Assembly: GCA_022059125.1 (NCBI GenBank) | Contig: JAEUWY010000005.1 | Location: 4,898,001 to 4,962,000 of the forward strand | From: Corynespora cassiicola | Taxonomy: Eukaryota; Ascomycota; Dothideomycetes; Pleosporales; Corynesporascaceae | Reading direction: 5' to 3' | DNA length: 64,000 bases | In this document: piece after piece, positions 22,490 to 33,899 of the stretch | Position numbering within the stretch: position 1 is the stretch's first letter | Layout of the letters: each line of letters begins with the position of its first letter | Program-made: the position numbers and the translations under genes | The notes under the pieces: model-generated | What the model was told of the DNA's origin: nothing | The model's input: only the letters and a program-made list of their open reading frames with translations | Databases searched by the model: none

Positions 22490-24601
22490 CGCCAGGAACA
22501 GGAGCGTATCATCGACATGTACGATCGCGATCGTTCATCGATGGGCAAACTGTAGAATCGAATAGTAATTGCGCGCGTGTGCATAACATCCAGTACCACA
22601 TCTAATTCCACGACACCAATCTCGCATGGAATACTGGGACGGTCACGACTTTTTGGCGTTCATCCCTTTTTACACGTTTGTGTGGAAAAGCTATTTTCTC
22701 AGGGGAGCGGACGACATTAAATAATATCACCCTCATCCTTTTCTTTTCATCCTTTTCCTTTTCTTTTTTTTTGTTTCCGGGTCTCTTTTGTCACACTATT
22801 GGGAGGGCGTACTATTTTGGATGATAGTCTTGCCGAGGCTTTTTCTTTATGTGTTGAATGCATCGCTGGCTCTGTCACGGCCGGCGCATATTCGTGGGGG
22901 GCAGCAGCAGATCAGACAGGCCGTGTCTGGTAGAGGTGGGGGAATGGGCTCTTGTAGATGAATCGAGAGAGTACAAATCAATAGCACTGGTGATAATCCG
23001 GTCCACCGACAGTGTTCCCAATATTTCCAATACGAAGGGGCTAATTTGGTACTATACTATTGCATGCACACTGCGCACTCGGGAAGCGGTTGCATTTGGC
23101 TCAGTCGGCAGGTCGGGGATTTTGCCATGAGTAGTTCGCCAGTGAAGAGCAACGGTTCACGGGCGGTCCACGGGTGGCGGGTGCGGGTGTGGTGATGGGG
23201 GATTTGGCCCCGTGCCCATTTTCGATATGCCCAGGCACGCGATGATAGGCGTCCCCCCCCATGTTCCGAGATATCAACAGGCGCTAGAATGGGAGAGGTA
23301 TCGGCCGGGCGCTCCCCACACTCGACTTGCAGATGGCCGGGCGCCAGCGTCGAGGGCAGCGTCTTCGCGGTGGAGCTGAGATAAGCTCCCGTTAGTAGCC
23401 CCTTGGAAGCACGAAAACGTCACCATGGAATTTTTGCTTGACCCATGTTTCGGCGCCGTGAGGAGCGCGGGCTTTCCAGGTTTGGGGCGAGAGCGACGAC
23501 GGGGAGCAGGCAAGTGTCCCGCGGTCGGTCACCTGGCGTCGAAGAGATTGATTTGCTCTGCGAGAGGGAGAAGGGCGTCTGGAGGTAGGCAGGCCATTGT
23601 CTGTCAGCCATCCGCGAGCTACCGCGAGCTACCGCGATGCGCGTTGATGTCAGGATACATGCAGGCCACCGTGGGCCAACGGGCAGCGCACGCTGGGTGG
23701 GAATGGGGCCATGAGGGCTGGGCCAGAGGCGAGAGGCCAGAGGCCAGAGGCAGGTGTAGCGCGAGCCTGCTGCCCGCGACGACAAAGGGCGTGCCAGAAG
23801 GGACCAGAGAGCACTGGCGAGGCAACAGAGGACAAGGCGGCGGCATCCAATCACCCGGAACACGTTCGCAGGGCTGGCCAATCGAGGGGCGGCCGCGCGC
23901 AGCATGGGACGGAGTGGGCTTGCGATGGGCCTGCGATGGGCCTGCGATGGGCCGGCGATGGGGCGCGCACGGCTTCGGCATCCAGAGCGCTGTCGCTTCG
24001 CACCTGCCCTGCCTTGCAGCCCTCGCTCTCAAGCCCTTCCTATCATGACTTATCGCCTGTCTCTCACTCAACAAGCCGCATCCAGCCATGTGCCACCGGC
24101 GCCCAGGCTCCCGCGGCCTGCCTGCGCGTCGGCGCCTTTATTACCACCAGTAGTCCCGCCGCCTCCCTTCCTGTGACTTCGTCTGCATCACCATCCGCGC
24201 GCCCGCGCCCGCCCTTCGCAGAAGTTTCCACGACCATTCTACGAGCATTCGCCCGCCATGCGCTCCACCGTCTAATGTACCCCCCCGTCCGCCCTGTGCT
24301 GTACCATAGCCTGTAGCCTACTTGTTCCTGTTTTGCCCGAGTCTCGTTGCGCTTCCTGTATCTGTTCGGCCTCGTCGCCTTGTTGCACCTTCAGTCTCTC
24401 ATCTTCTAGACCTCCTGTCACCGTTTCACGCCCCTCGACTTCGCGACTGCCCAGACCGTTTACACTTTCAAGCTTCCTGTTCGCATTGCGCTCGTTACCG
24501 TGGCCCCTTGTGCAGTCACACTTGAACATTGTCCCCCCATTTGATCCTGTTTTGGGACCCGGCTCCTTGGTCTTATATTTCCCAACGCACCCTACTTCAC
24601 A
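22490..24601. other. 2.1-kb intergenic region
   Basis: 3' flank of the FLC-type gene followed by a GC-rich stretch and, from about 24000, the pyrimidine-rich promoter and 5' leader of the kinase gene. It includes an 11-bp tandem repeat at 23921-23962. Open frames are GC-driven and without motifs. Confidence 0.45.
23921..23962. repeat. short tandem repeat, about 4 copies of an 11-bp unit (TGCGATGGGCC)
   Basis: TGCGATGGGCC recurs head-to-tail with single-base differences in the first and last units. Noncoding. Confidence 0.85.
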
Positions 24602-25951
24602 ATGGCCTCGCTACCGCGCTTCGTCTTTCCTGACCCAGAGGAGCCTTATAAGAGGATAAAACCCCAAATCCAGTTGCCGCAGAGCTTCACTGGACTGCAC
24701 CGGTACCAGAAGTCAGAGCCACTTACGCCGCCACCGCTGTCCCCGAGCCGGTCTCGATCCTTCACCATGGACTCGAAAAAGCAGGACTCTGGCGCCATGA
24801 CGCCCCCGCCGACCCCGACCAAGCCATCGCATTCAAAGACAAGTTCGGCGTCGAGCATCACCGAAACACTGTCGAGTCTTCGCCGTGGAGACTCTACCTC
24901 GCGGAAACACCATCCATTAGATGAGCCTGGCAGTACCGAAGTGAAGCAGTTCCCCCACTGGCTCACCGACTACGACTTCAAGCTTAACGACAAGGGCTCC
25001 AAGGGGCCGCTTGGTTCGGGCCTCTGGAGCGATGTCTATCTTGCGACACCGTGCCTACCAAAACGGGACCCTGAGGCGGAGGCAGCGCGTCCCATCACAC
25101 CAACCACTTCAGCATCATCATTCTTGCACATGGAGCTTCCGCAGGTGCCGCCGGCCTATGCCATCAAAGTCCCCACTTCAAAGTCGGCACATGATGTTCT
25201 CGGAGCCGAAGCCCGCGTCCTCTCCTACCTATCCCGCTTTCCCGGATCTTCCGACCACATCGTTCCCTTCTATGGCCAGGACACGCGGACCGCATCCCTC
25301 GTGCTCAAGGCCATGGAAGGAACACTCGAGATCTGGACCGAAAAGGAACTGGACTCGCTGCCCGAGCCTGCCCGCGTCGAGAAACTCGCCACTGTCTTCC
25401 CCGTACTCGCGCTAGCTCTCTTGGACAGCTTGATCTGGCTCCACGACAAGGGCTGCATCCACGCCGACACGAAACCCGCCAACATACTCTACAGCACCGC
25501 CTCCCCCCTCCAGGTCCGCTTCTCAGACTTCTCCTCGTCAATCCTGCCCCTCGCGGCAGACACTTCGGCCAGCCCCCCACCCGCCGGAGGAGGAACCTGG
25601 GACTTCCTCGACCCCGTCCTTCTCTCCAAGGCGCCATCCGGCTCCTATCCCAAGCTCACGCCTGAGAACGATACATGGTCCCTCGCCATCTCGCTCCTGA
25701 CCGTCGTCCTAGGCTCCTCGCCCTTCTCCTCCGTCTCGAACAAGTTCCTCAAGATGGACTGCATCAAGCGCGGCACTCCGTTCCAGTGGGCCGATACCAA
25801 GCGCGTCCTCTCGCTCTCGGCTGCCCTTGGGTTCGACGTGCAGTCGTGGCTCGGAAAGGTCTTGCAGAAGGATACGGCGAAGCGCGTGTCCCTCCTGGAA
25901 TGGAGGGCTCAGCTTGAGCTGTTGTCCAAGCCTGCCGCTGCTAAGATTTGA
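24602..25951 (+). CDS. atypical protein kinase
   Basis: Single-exon, 449 aa. A Pro/Ser-rich N terminus (1-~115) with many SP/TP sites precedes the kinase domain (~122-440). Visible elements: a shortened glycine loop GPLGSGLWSDVYLA (135-148), the VAIK-type lysine K189 in YAIKV, a likely helix-C glutamate (E203), a catalytic loop HADTKPANIL (287-296) with Asp289 and Asn294, an SDF followed by Ser in place of DFG (309-311), and DTWSLA (357-362). The catalytic residues are therefore mostly kept, but HRD is HAD and DFG is DFS, so regulation or metal binding should differ from canonical kinases. The segment between the lysine and the loop has an insertion of Pro/Thr-rich sequence. I recognise the fold but not a named orthologue. 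The start follows the consensus CACAATGG. Confidence 0.75.
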   Translation: MASLPRFVFPDPEEPYKRIKPQIQLPQSFTGLHRYQKSEPLTPPPLSPSRSRSFTMDSKKQDSGAMTPPPTPTKPSHSKTSSASSITETLSSLRRGDSTSRKHHPLDEPGSTEVKQFPHWLTDYDFKLNDKGSKGPLGSGLWSDVYLATPCLPKRDPEAEAARPITPTTSASSFLHMELPQVPPAYAIKVPTSKSAHDVLGAEARVLSYLSRFPGSSDHIVPFYGQDTRTASLVLKAMEGTLEIWTEKELDSLPEPARVEKLATVFPVLALALLDSLIWLHDKGCIHADTKPANILYSTASPLQVRFSDFSSSILPLAADTSASPPPAGGGTWDFLDPVLLSKAPSGSYPKLTPENDTWSLAISLLTVVLGSSPFSSVSNKFLKMDCIKRGTPFQWADTKRVLSLSAALGFDVQSWLGKVLQKDTAKRVSLLEWRAQLELLSKPAAAKI

Positions 25952-27003
25952 AGCATTTGAGCTCTTTCGTCATTCGTTACAACGCCTTCTTTTCTTCTCT
26001 GACCACCTTCCGTATCAAGATTATTTAAAGACTGTGTATTCTTCTGACGTTTAGATTTTAGCTTCGCTCCTGAGGTTTTTTCATTGTTGATATTCAAGAG
26101 AGGGGCGGATCGGGATCGTTCGCTGGATACCCCGCTACTTGATCCATTTTTAATCTTTGTTTTTTTCTTTTCTCTCTTGCCCGTCTCTGGACTTTCTAGA
26201 TGGTGGGGTTGGGATGGGAGGTGGACCTGGCGCTGGACATTAGAGATACCCTCGCTCATATGGATGCGATACCCCACATCACGATGTGCCGTCTTTGTTT
26301 TTCCTAATTCTATCCGATTCAATACTGTGGATTGTATGGATTGATTGTTGTTGCTTTCTGTTTCGTGGATGTGTGGGTGTGATGGATCTTATCAGGAGAG
26401 TTTAGATTCGTTCACTTGGAAGAGTTGTTTCGATTGCAAGTCAACGGTCAGTTTTTTTGTATGGTGTGGTATCTGTATTTAATTGGACTGTCGCTTCTGT
26501 TGTGGTCTACCCGTTTTGGCATCTGTTTGATTGTTGTGGTATAGACGCTCGCTTCCATGACTGTAAGCGGCAATGTAAACAATGATCAATGCAGTTCTTT
26601 ATGCAATGATCACCATGTGACCTTGCCACGATTTGTTTGTTTTTTTGGTTTTTTTACAATAGCTCCAAGAGCAAGATGATAGATGTTAGCAGCATCCAAA
26701 GGCTTCATTATTCCCTTGTAGTCAGTCAAGTCTCGATGTCGTCACTTCAACCATGACATAACACCATGGGGAAACACTCAAAAACAGGACAAATGACAAA
26801 GTTGCTGAAAAATATCGATCTCAATTCTCAATCATGAGGATCAACCTATCCTTAGACGTCTATTCCAACTCCAAAACTATGCTTTCTTTCCATCCTCCCA
26901 TGTAACAGCACCCCGCTATGCATTCATTGATGAAACCGTTAAATTTCCAAAAAAAAAAGGCTGGAGAAAAACCCAAAGGAGACGAGCAACAGAAAAACGG
27001 CAT
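25952..27003. other. intergenic region between convergent genes
   Basis: About 1 kb, AT-rich and T-rich on the plus strand, with oligo-T runs (26639-26654) consistent with 3' UTRs and polyadenylation of both neighbours. No gene seen. Confidence 0.5.
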
Positions 27004-28118
27004 CTAGTTCTTCTGGGGGATCAAGACACCGCGGTACCTCATCTCACCGCGCTCAAGAGTGTCCATGGCATTGGTGATGCCCTCCTCGGTGAGGGGGAAC
27101 TCCATGTTGATGGGCTTGATGCCGTGGCGGGCGGCGAACTCGAGCATGTGGCGGTGGACGTTGCGGGGAGCGACGACGGAGGCCTGGATGCGGAGACCGG
27201 CCATGAGGAAGGGCATGTAGGGGATGGTGAAGTCGCCCGAGGCAACGGTCAGGGGGAAGATCTGGGCCTCGGGGGCCATGGCGGGCAGGAGGAGGGACCA
27301 CTCTATAAGCAATCGTTAGCGCCATTGTACCTCTCAACGATAGATAGTATGCGGGGGAGGGGGGGGGCGGCGTAAGTGTATGTGGGGGAGGGGGGAAAGC
27401 GGTTTGGCAACTTACCAGGCTGGGCGCTGGTGGTGACGAGCAGGGCATCGAGCTTGCGGCCAATGTCGAGCTCCTTCTTGCCCTTCATGGCGACGAACTC
27501 GCTGGCACCGAGGCGCTCGGCCTCGGCCTTCTTGCTCTCAGTGCCGGAGAAGACGACGACGTCGCAGCCCATCTTGGCCGCGAACTGGATGGCCAAGTGG
27601 CCCAGGCCACCGACACCAATGACACCGACGCGGTCGGTGGACTTGATGCCGTACGTCTTGAGGGTCTCGAACACGGTGGCACCGCCGCACATCAGCGGGG
27701 CGGCATCGGCGTCGCTAATCGAGTCGGGGACCTTGAAGAGGAAAGACTCCTTCCAGACGGCGGCCTCGGCCATGCTGCCCTGGTCCAGGTCGGCCATGCC
27801 GTACATCTTGCGCTCGTCGCAGTACGTCTCGCGGCCGGTCAAACAGCTGCCGCAGTGGCCGCAGCAGTCGTGCTCGTAGCCCCAGCCGACGCGGTCGCCG
27901 ACCTTGAGCGTGGTGACGCTGGGGCCGACCTCCTCGACAACACCGACACCCTCGTGGCCGAGGACCATGTCGGCATTGCGGTAGTGGGAATCAGTGCCGC
28001 AGAGGCCAGAGGCAGTGATCTTGACGTAGACGTCCTCGCCCTTGAGCTCGGGGCGGGTGGTCTGGGACTTGACAATCTTGCCGTCCTTGGAGCCCTTGAA
28101 GACAGTGAAGCTAGGCAT
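27004..28118 (-). CDS. NADP-type zinc alcohol dehydrogenase (CAD/ADH6-like)
   Basis: Two exons on the minus strand (27416-28118, 27004-27302; 113-nt intron) encode 333 aa. It is a medium-chain dehydrogenase that should interconvert aldehydes and alcohols. Catalytic zinc ligands are Cys40, His55 and Cys144 with Glu56 in GHEGVG; structural zinc ligands are Cys86, Cys89, Cys92 and Cys100. The Rossmann motif GVGGLGH is at 168-174, and SGTESKK after strand 2 favours NADP over NAD. This pattern is typical of cinnamyl-alcohol/ADH6 types that reduce aldehydes. Length is slightly below the usual 340-360. The intron is longer than others here and contains a G-rich/C-rich run. It sits upstream, on the same strand, of nothing close; the nearest gene 1.2 kb away is the MFS transporter, also on the minus strand, which suggests but does not prove a shared function. 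Confidence 0.88.
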
Positions 28119-29304
28119 GATGATGAAAGTGGAAGAAACTGGGTATCTGGAAAATAGAACTTTTTTTTAATAGAAAACGTGGAAACTTTGTTTTGAGAGG
28201 TGATGGAGTCGTTGACAAGTCTGGAGTTGGAACTGATGGCTGGGAATCGAAGAGAAACCCCACCTCCTTTATAGACAACTACCTCGATTCATGAATTCAT
28301 CGGCCGAAGCCCATAGAAACAGTAGGCAGAATTTTTGACATCCAAGCCCTTGACAGCTCCATAGAACTATGTCAATGACGTTGCGCCTTAATAATGCAGC
28401 GGGTATCTACATTGGCCACTCAGATCTTCGTCCTAAAAAATTCCCGATGCATCGGGCGCCGCTAGTCCAGATGCGGGACTGAGCTTATTAGCAAGCCAAC
28501 CGCTTAGCATTTACAATGCTATGCAAGCACTTAGACATCACCAAAGAGGTACAACATCCGTTGTTAAGCTTGCAATGCCTTTGTCAGCATTGCGGAAATT
28601 AGCCACATCCCCGTCTATGCATTGGTTGTCTCCTGTAGACTCTCAGGCGGTCAGAGCGGAGTAGCGACCCGGACGCTTCGGCCAACTTCGGCCAATGGCA
28701 ACAAGGCGGTTGTGTCCAGATTTGGCAATTACATTGCAGTTTCTTGGTCAGCTCGATCCCCTCAATACTAAACATTTCTTGCAGCGATAGCGACTGATCA
28801 ACAACAACTTCGACGTCGTCCAAGTCGCGAATCTTGTGTCGAGGACTTTTTTCGGCCGACATCTGACGTCAACGAACCACAGGGTCCCAGTCGGCTGCGT
28901 GCCAGGATGCCGCGGCCCGAAGAGAGACCGTTTGGCTTCTTCTCGCCTTGAATTCGGACTTGCAGAAAAAGTTTCTGTCTGCGCATCAAACTCGGATGAA
29001 CTATCCATCTCGGATACTGCGTATGCACGCACGCGCCTATGTCTTCATTCAGATCCATGCATGCCAAGGTACCCTGACTCTGTCGTGGAGCTTAGATGCC
29101 GGCAGAAGTTTGCAGAGCTCAAAAGAACAGACCTGCCGGGCCAGCAAACTGCGCGTTCCCTACGCCGCGACTTCTTCGATATACCCTCCGCCCCCTCGAT
29201 TAACAATCAGCACCCGGACGAGTTCGATGGCAAGAATATGATTGAGCAAAATCTATCAGGCGCATGTCGAGGACTACCTGGACACGGATCCACGGCATGG
29301 CGAT
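28119..29304. other. alcohol dehydrogenase promoter side and MFS 3' side
   Basis: 1.2 kb. A TATA-like TTTATAG lies near 28269-28275, about 150 bases upstream of the dehydrogenase ATG. A 14-bp perfect palindrome is at 28443-28456. The motif TTCGGCCAA occurs twice in tandem around 28678-28695. The open frames here have no recognisable domain. Confidence 0.45.
28443..28456. promoter_or_regulatory. 14-bp perfect palindrome with CCG/CGG half-sites
   Basis: CCCGATGCATCGGG reads the same on both strands and lies about 325 bases upstream of the dehydrogenase start. Inverted CCG/CGG triplets are the usual targets of Zn2Cys6 proteins; such a regulator is encoded 3 kb away. Its role is inferred only. 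Confidence 0.4.
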
Positions 29305-31035
29305 CTAAGCAGCCTCAGCGACTAAGTTTTTTCCCTTCACATTGATCCACTCTATACCCAAAGCGCAAAAGAAAGCCGTTGCCGTGACAGCGGCAGCCAG
29401 ATAGAACGGGTCTAGAATCGCTCTATTGTACGACAAAACAATTCCTGGCAATTCGTCCGGACTGGCCACTTTGTGCACCGCTGCCGTACCAGCCGCCAGC
29501 AGCTGAGCAATATCGACACCCGGGACGTTCTTGAGTAGCTCCTTGATGAGTTGCTGGTTGAATATGGTTTGCGACACGCCAGTGAAAAAAGCCCCCCCAA
29601 ACATTTGAAAGAAAGAGACAGTTGCGACGCCGACGGGAGTATCCGCAGGCGACAAGACAGACTGTACAGCCAAAAGAGGCCCTGTCATGAACTGGCCGGC
29701 TCCCAGTCCATACAAAACCTGGTAACCGATCCACCTCGGGCTTCCGGTGCCAACCTCGAATGTCGTGAACAGACCTGAACCAATGGACATGAAGACGAGT
29801 CCCATCAGGATGAAAGGGTTGCAGTAGCCAATCTTTGTTGTCAAGACGCCGACGACTATGGCAATGATTGTATGGGCAAGCATTGCAGGCAAAAGATTAA
29901 CTCCGGACTGGACAGGCGAGGCTGCTTTGACAACTTGGAACCATTCAGGCATCCAGAGCCCGAGCAAACCTTGGGCACCCATACCAAACATCGCCGAGAT
30001 GCATGCCCAGAGGACGGTTCGTTGACTGAGAATCGAGGGTGGAATCATGGCCTCCTTTCCTGCGCGCAACTGCCAGGCCGTGAAGACGACCAGGAGAATC
30101 CCTCCACCGACGAAGAGTCCGATGATGCGGCCAGAGTTCCAGGGATATGTAACTCCTCCCCATTGTAGTGCCATCAGGATCATTATGACAGCTGGAATGA
30201 ACAGTGCTGCGCCGGGGAGGTCAAGCCTCAGGATTCGATCCTTGACAGGGTCATTTTCAACCGGCCGAGAGGGAGGATGAAAGAAGAAGATGAGAGCTGC
30301 AATGGTTATACCTCCCACAGGAAGATTGATGTAGAACACCCATCTCCAGGAGACATGCTGAGTGAAGGCCCCTCCGAGCAGAGGACCTGAGATTGTCGAG
30401 ATTCCAAACATTGACATGATGACGCCCATGTACAAAGCTCGTAGACGGAGTTCAACAACGGCTGCGATGATGGAAAGCGTTCCGGACATCAAGCCTGCTG
30501 CGCCCGCACCAGCAATTGCTCTACCGGTGATGAGCATCTCGGAAGACGTAGCGGCGCCCGATATGAGAGATCCGAGCTCGAAGATGAAGAAGAAGGTCAT
30601 GAATGTCCACTGAGATGTCAGTACGGATGACTGCCAGCCGGATCGAATTTCTTACCTTGAGAGAAAAGTTCGCGTAAAGCTTGCCTGCGAGAGGTTGGAG
30701 GGCACACCTATTGGATCAGTAAGAGTACAGCGGTCTATTGGCGAGATCACTTACAGTGTAAGCATATAGCCGCTCATGTACCAGCCTATATCTGCGGTAG
30801 ACTGGAACTTTTCCGTGATGATTGGTATGGCTGTAACTAATATCGACATATCGAGCGCGAAGATGAACACTGAAAGACCCAGTCCAAAGATCAACGTGTA
30901 GAGCTTCGGGCCGGACATGTACTGGTCTTTTGGTACTTGATCATCTTGTTTGGGGATTTCATCCACCGAAGAGCCGTCTGCAAGAGGTGTGGCTGGACTG
31001 AAGGTAGAAACCTCCTTCTCGACTGAATGCTCCAT
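29305..31035 (-). CDS. MFS drug:H+ antiporter, 14-TM type
   Basis: Three exons on the minus strand (30755-31035, 30656-30707, 29305-30609; introns of 47 and 46 nt) encode 545 aa. Hydrophilic N terminus to about residue 44, then about 14 membrane helices. The first helix carries the family motif LDMSILVTAIP (antiporter motif D1), the third region has GRAIAGAGAAGL, and motif C lies in GISTISGPLLGGAFTQHVSWRW, followed by FYINLPVGG, both typical of DHA2/DHA14 exporters. A C-terminal segment ends IEWINVKGKN. These transporters sit in the plasma or vacuolar membrane and export toxic or secreted small molecules using protons. The gene is divergent from a Zn2Cys6 regulator with 520 bases between starts, a common arrangement for a pathway-specific regulator and its exporter. 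Its substrate cannot be told from the sequence. Confidence 0.9.
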
Positions 31036-31555
31036 GGATGACAGTGGCTGTTGCGTTCAATAGGAATAGATAACTGATTCTACATCAAAGGCCCAGAAAT
31101 CCATCTCTGATATATGTTGTAACGGGAGAAATTCGTCCGGATCGAAAAATGCTCCATTGCAAGGAGAAAAATCCTACGACTCTAGGCATCCTCAAATTGC
31201 CCTGTTGTGGCTGTCTGTGTAATCCATAATGGGCTAAGAAGTGCATGGATTGACACAAGTACCAATCAAACCCATTGGCCATCTCAAATAGCTCGTTGAA
31301 AATAATCACGCCAATGTCGTGATAAGAATCCTGCCGACGGAGGTGGATAGTTGTTGCTGGATGGAACGGGGAACGGCGCATTTTTGAGTTCCGTTCCCGA
31401 CGGGATTTGTGGTGGTGGTCTGTGCGTGCTTCCTTCAACCTCACAGCTATCAGTACAATGCACGCTGACTTCGCATCTTGTCACCTCTGCTCTACTTCCG
31501 ACGGAGACGGGGAAACTCTGGACGCTGGGGCTTATTCACATCGTTTGTCTGCATC
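31036..31555. promoter_or_regulatory. shared MFS/Zn2Cys6 promoter with three CCGACGG sites
   Basis: The divergent intergenic region contains CCGACGG at 31334-31340, 31397-31403 and 31498-31504. Two of them extend to CCGACGGAG. CCG-A-CGG is a paired-triplet element of the kind bound by Zn2Cys6 dimers. All three lie in the half closest to the regulator gene, which would fit autoregulation together with control of the exporter. Confidence 0.55.
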
Positions 31556-33899
31556 ATGGTATTGGACGAGACAAGGAAGCGGAAAGCATGCATATCATGC
31601 ACCAAGGCAAAGGCAAAATGCTCGCCGTATGGAGATCGGCAGGACCTGTGCTATCGATGTCAGAGGCTGAAGAAAGTTTGTGTCTTTGAAGAGAGTGCTA
31701 GAAAGCGGGCACCAAAGACTCGCTCGTAAGTCACCCATGCAGTTACCTACCTTGACACGTTGGGCTTGGCATCTATCTCTCCTTGTTGGCCCTGCATCAC
31801 TCATTCGTGTCATATCCCAGTCTTCTCAGAAATGAAAAGCCCAATAGTTATTCTATTTTGTAACGCCTTATTATTTCAACAATACCCTAAGAAAGACATG
31901 CTGATAAGCATCTAGGCGAGTGAGGCAGCTCGAGGACAGGGTGGATACCCTCATTGATCTGTTGACATCCAAAGGCCAAACTTCGAATGGTTCAGAGGAA
32001 CCAACCTCAATCGATTTACCTACAACGCCATCTACCGATGTTTTGGATCCAAGTCCACCCGAGCATTCGAATTTGAATGCATCTGGAGTCTATATAACAC
32101 CAGTCGATATAACACCAGTTGAAACGCCCACCTGCCAGGGACCAAAACAACCATCGGCCTACGATCCAGTAGATGCTGGACTGATCTCTCCTGATCTCTC
32201 GGAGGAGCTTTTGACGGAGTTCAGACAATTAGCATACTCATTTCCCTTTGTGATAATTCCTTCGTCCACCTATGCACAGACACTTCGACATGAGCAGCCT
32301 TTTCTTTTCCATTCAATAATGATAATTATGAGTTACAAAGTACCTCCAACTCAAACGGCTCTCGCCAATGAATTCAAGAATCAGATCGCATCTCGAATCA
32401 TCAGCCAGTCCCACAAGAGTTTGGAAATCCTTCAAGGACTACTCGTCTATGGTGCATGGTACCATTACTTTTATCGACATCAGTCTCAACAGCTGGCCAT
32501 CGTTATTCAGCTTTGTGTTGCAATGGTTCAAGACCTTGGTTTATCTAAAAATCCAAAGGAGAAATTGCGCAAGAACCTCACCGCCGATATAGAATGTGGC
32601 ATGGTTTTCAAATCTGAGCGTTCCTCCGCAGAGAAAAGGGCATTCCTCGGCACGTATGTGCTCACTGTCGCGTGAGTTGGGTTCATTGAAATACTCTATA
32701 CAAGACTGATTGCTTCAAGGTTTGCACAGGCGTGGCGAAAGCGAGGAACCATGGCATACACTAGATTTATGGGTCAATGCTGCCAGTCACTTTCAGAAGG
32801 TCAGGAACACCCGTCGGATGCATTAATAACCCCGCTCATTCGATTGAGCGAGCTGATCGGCCGCATCAACGATTATTACTCTTACGATGATATTGACAAC
32901 AGTGATGTCAAAGGAGAGACGATGATAGAAATGTCGGCCAATAATTTCAGCGCTGAGCTGAACCGCATCCGAGACGCAGTCCCTACAACATTGAAGCGGA
33001 ATACAACTCTAAGTCTCACGTTCCATCTCCTGGAGATGTGGATAGCAGAGTGCTCTTTACACAGTCCACTATGGCAAACCCTTGATCAACAGACCACATT
33101 TACGCCGACGCGAATCAGAATTCTCAATCGCTTGATCATGTCCCTGCGATGCTATATTGAAATACTCATCAATGCATCTAAGCCCCAGCTCTACCAACTT
33201 GCATTTCCTGCATGGGCAGGATGGTTTTATGCTATCATCATGGCTTGCAAGGTGGTTTTTCTCCAAGAAAATGAGCGACAAGGGCAGACTATTTTGGAAG
33301 GAGTGCATCAAGAAATTGTCAACATATGCCCGGTGAATGATGCCGGCCTACCGCGTGTATCATCGACCCCATCAACAAATTCGCAAACTCTGGGCTGGGA
33401 TCCAGTCATTGTCGCCAAAGAAAACCGTATCCAAGCGTTATTCGAACAGCTTCTTCAGACAATAATGTTCGCTTTTCCGCCAGAGACTCCACTAGACCTC
33501 GCCAAGTGCAGCGACGACAACGATCCGCTGTTCTGTATAGCATGCGTTCAGCTTACGATACTCAACGGTTTTGTCAAGCGACTGAACGGGTATGCACGTA
33601 AAGATGGAGTGACAGACCATCCATACGGCGAACTCTCTACGGACCCGCGCCGCTCTTCTACATCGACAAACACCAATCCAGATACGGAAAGACAGATTTC
33701 ATCGCCTGGGTCAAAAGATGCGCCAGTTGTAAATTCAATCCCCTTTTTCGAAAATCTAAACGCCAACTTCAGCTCCATTACCTTCGATAGCATCGCGCTA
33801 CCTACCTCCTTTATGACACAGAACGAATCGTACGATGATTGGATGTGGAACCTGATGATGGACGATTTATCTTGCCCCATTTCTGATCACCGATCCTGA
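31556..33899 (+). CDS. Zn2Cys6 fungal-specific transcription factor
   Basis: Three exons (31556-31725, 31916-32671, 32720-33899; introns 190 and 48 nt) encode 701 aa. The binuclear zinc cluster is at residues 12-42: C12-X2-C15-X6-C22-X9-C32-X2-C35-X6-C42, followed by a basic linker (ARKRAPKTRSR). Immediately after the first splice junction comes a short leucine-containing coiled coil (VRQLEDRVDTLIDLL), the usual dimerisation helix. A fungal-type regulatory domain occupies about 150-480; junction 2 gives YVLTVAFAQAWRK, matching the family's conserved helix. The C terminus is Ser/Thr-rich with an acidic-aromatic DDWMWNLMMDDL stretch that could be an activation segment. It is divergent from the MFS transporter and probably controls it. 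Intron 1 is unusually long for this window but phases and the coiled coil support it. Confidence 0.87.

Noticed and set aside
23921..23962. CRISPR-like repeat array
   Set aside because: Only a contiguous 11-bp tandem repeat without spacers, in a eukaryotic genome.
28836..29345. 169-codon plus-strand frame next to the MFS transporter
   Set aside because: No motif, overlaps the 3' end of the transporter and a second frame on the same DNA is equally open.
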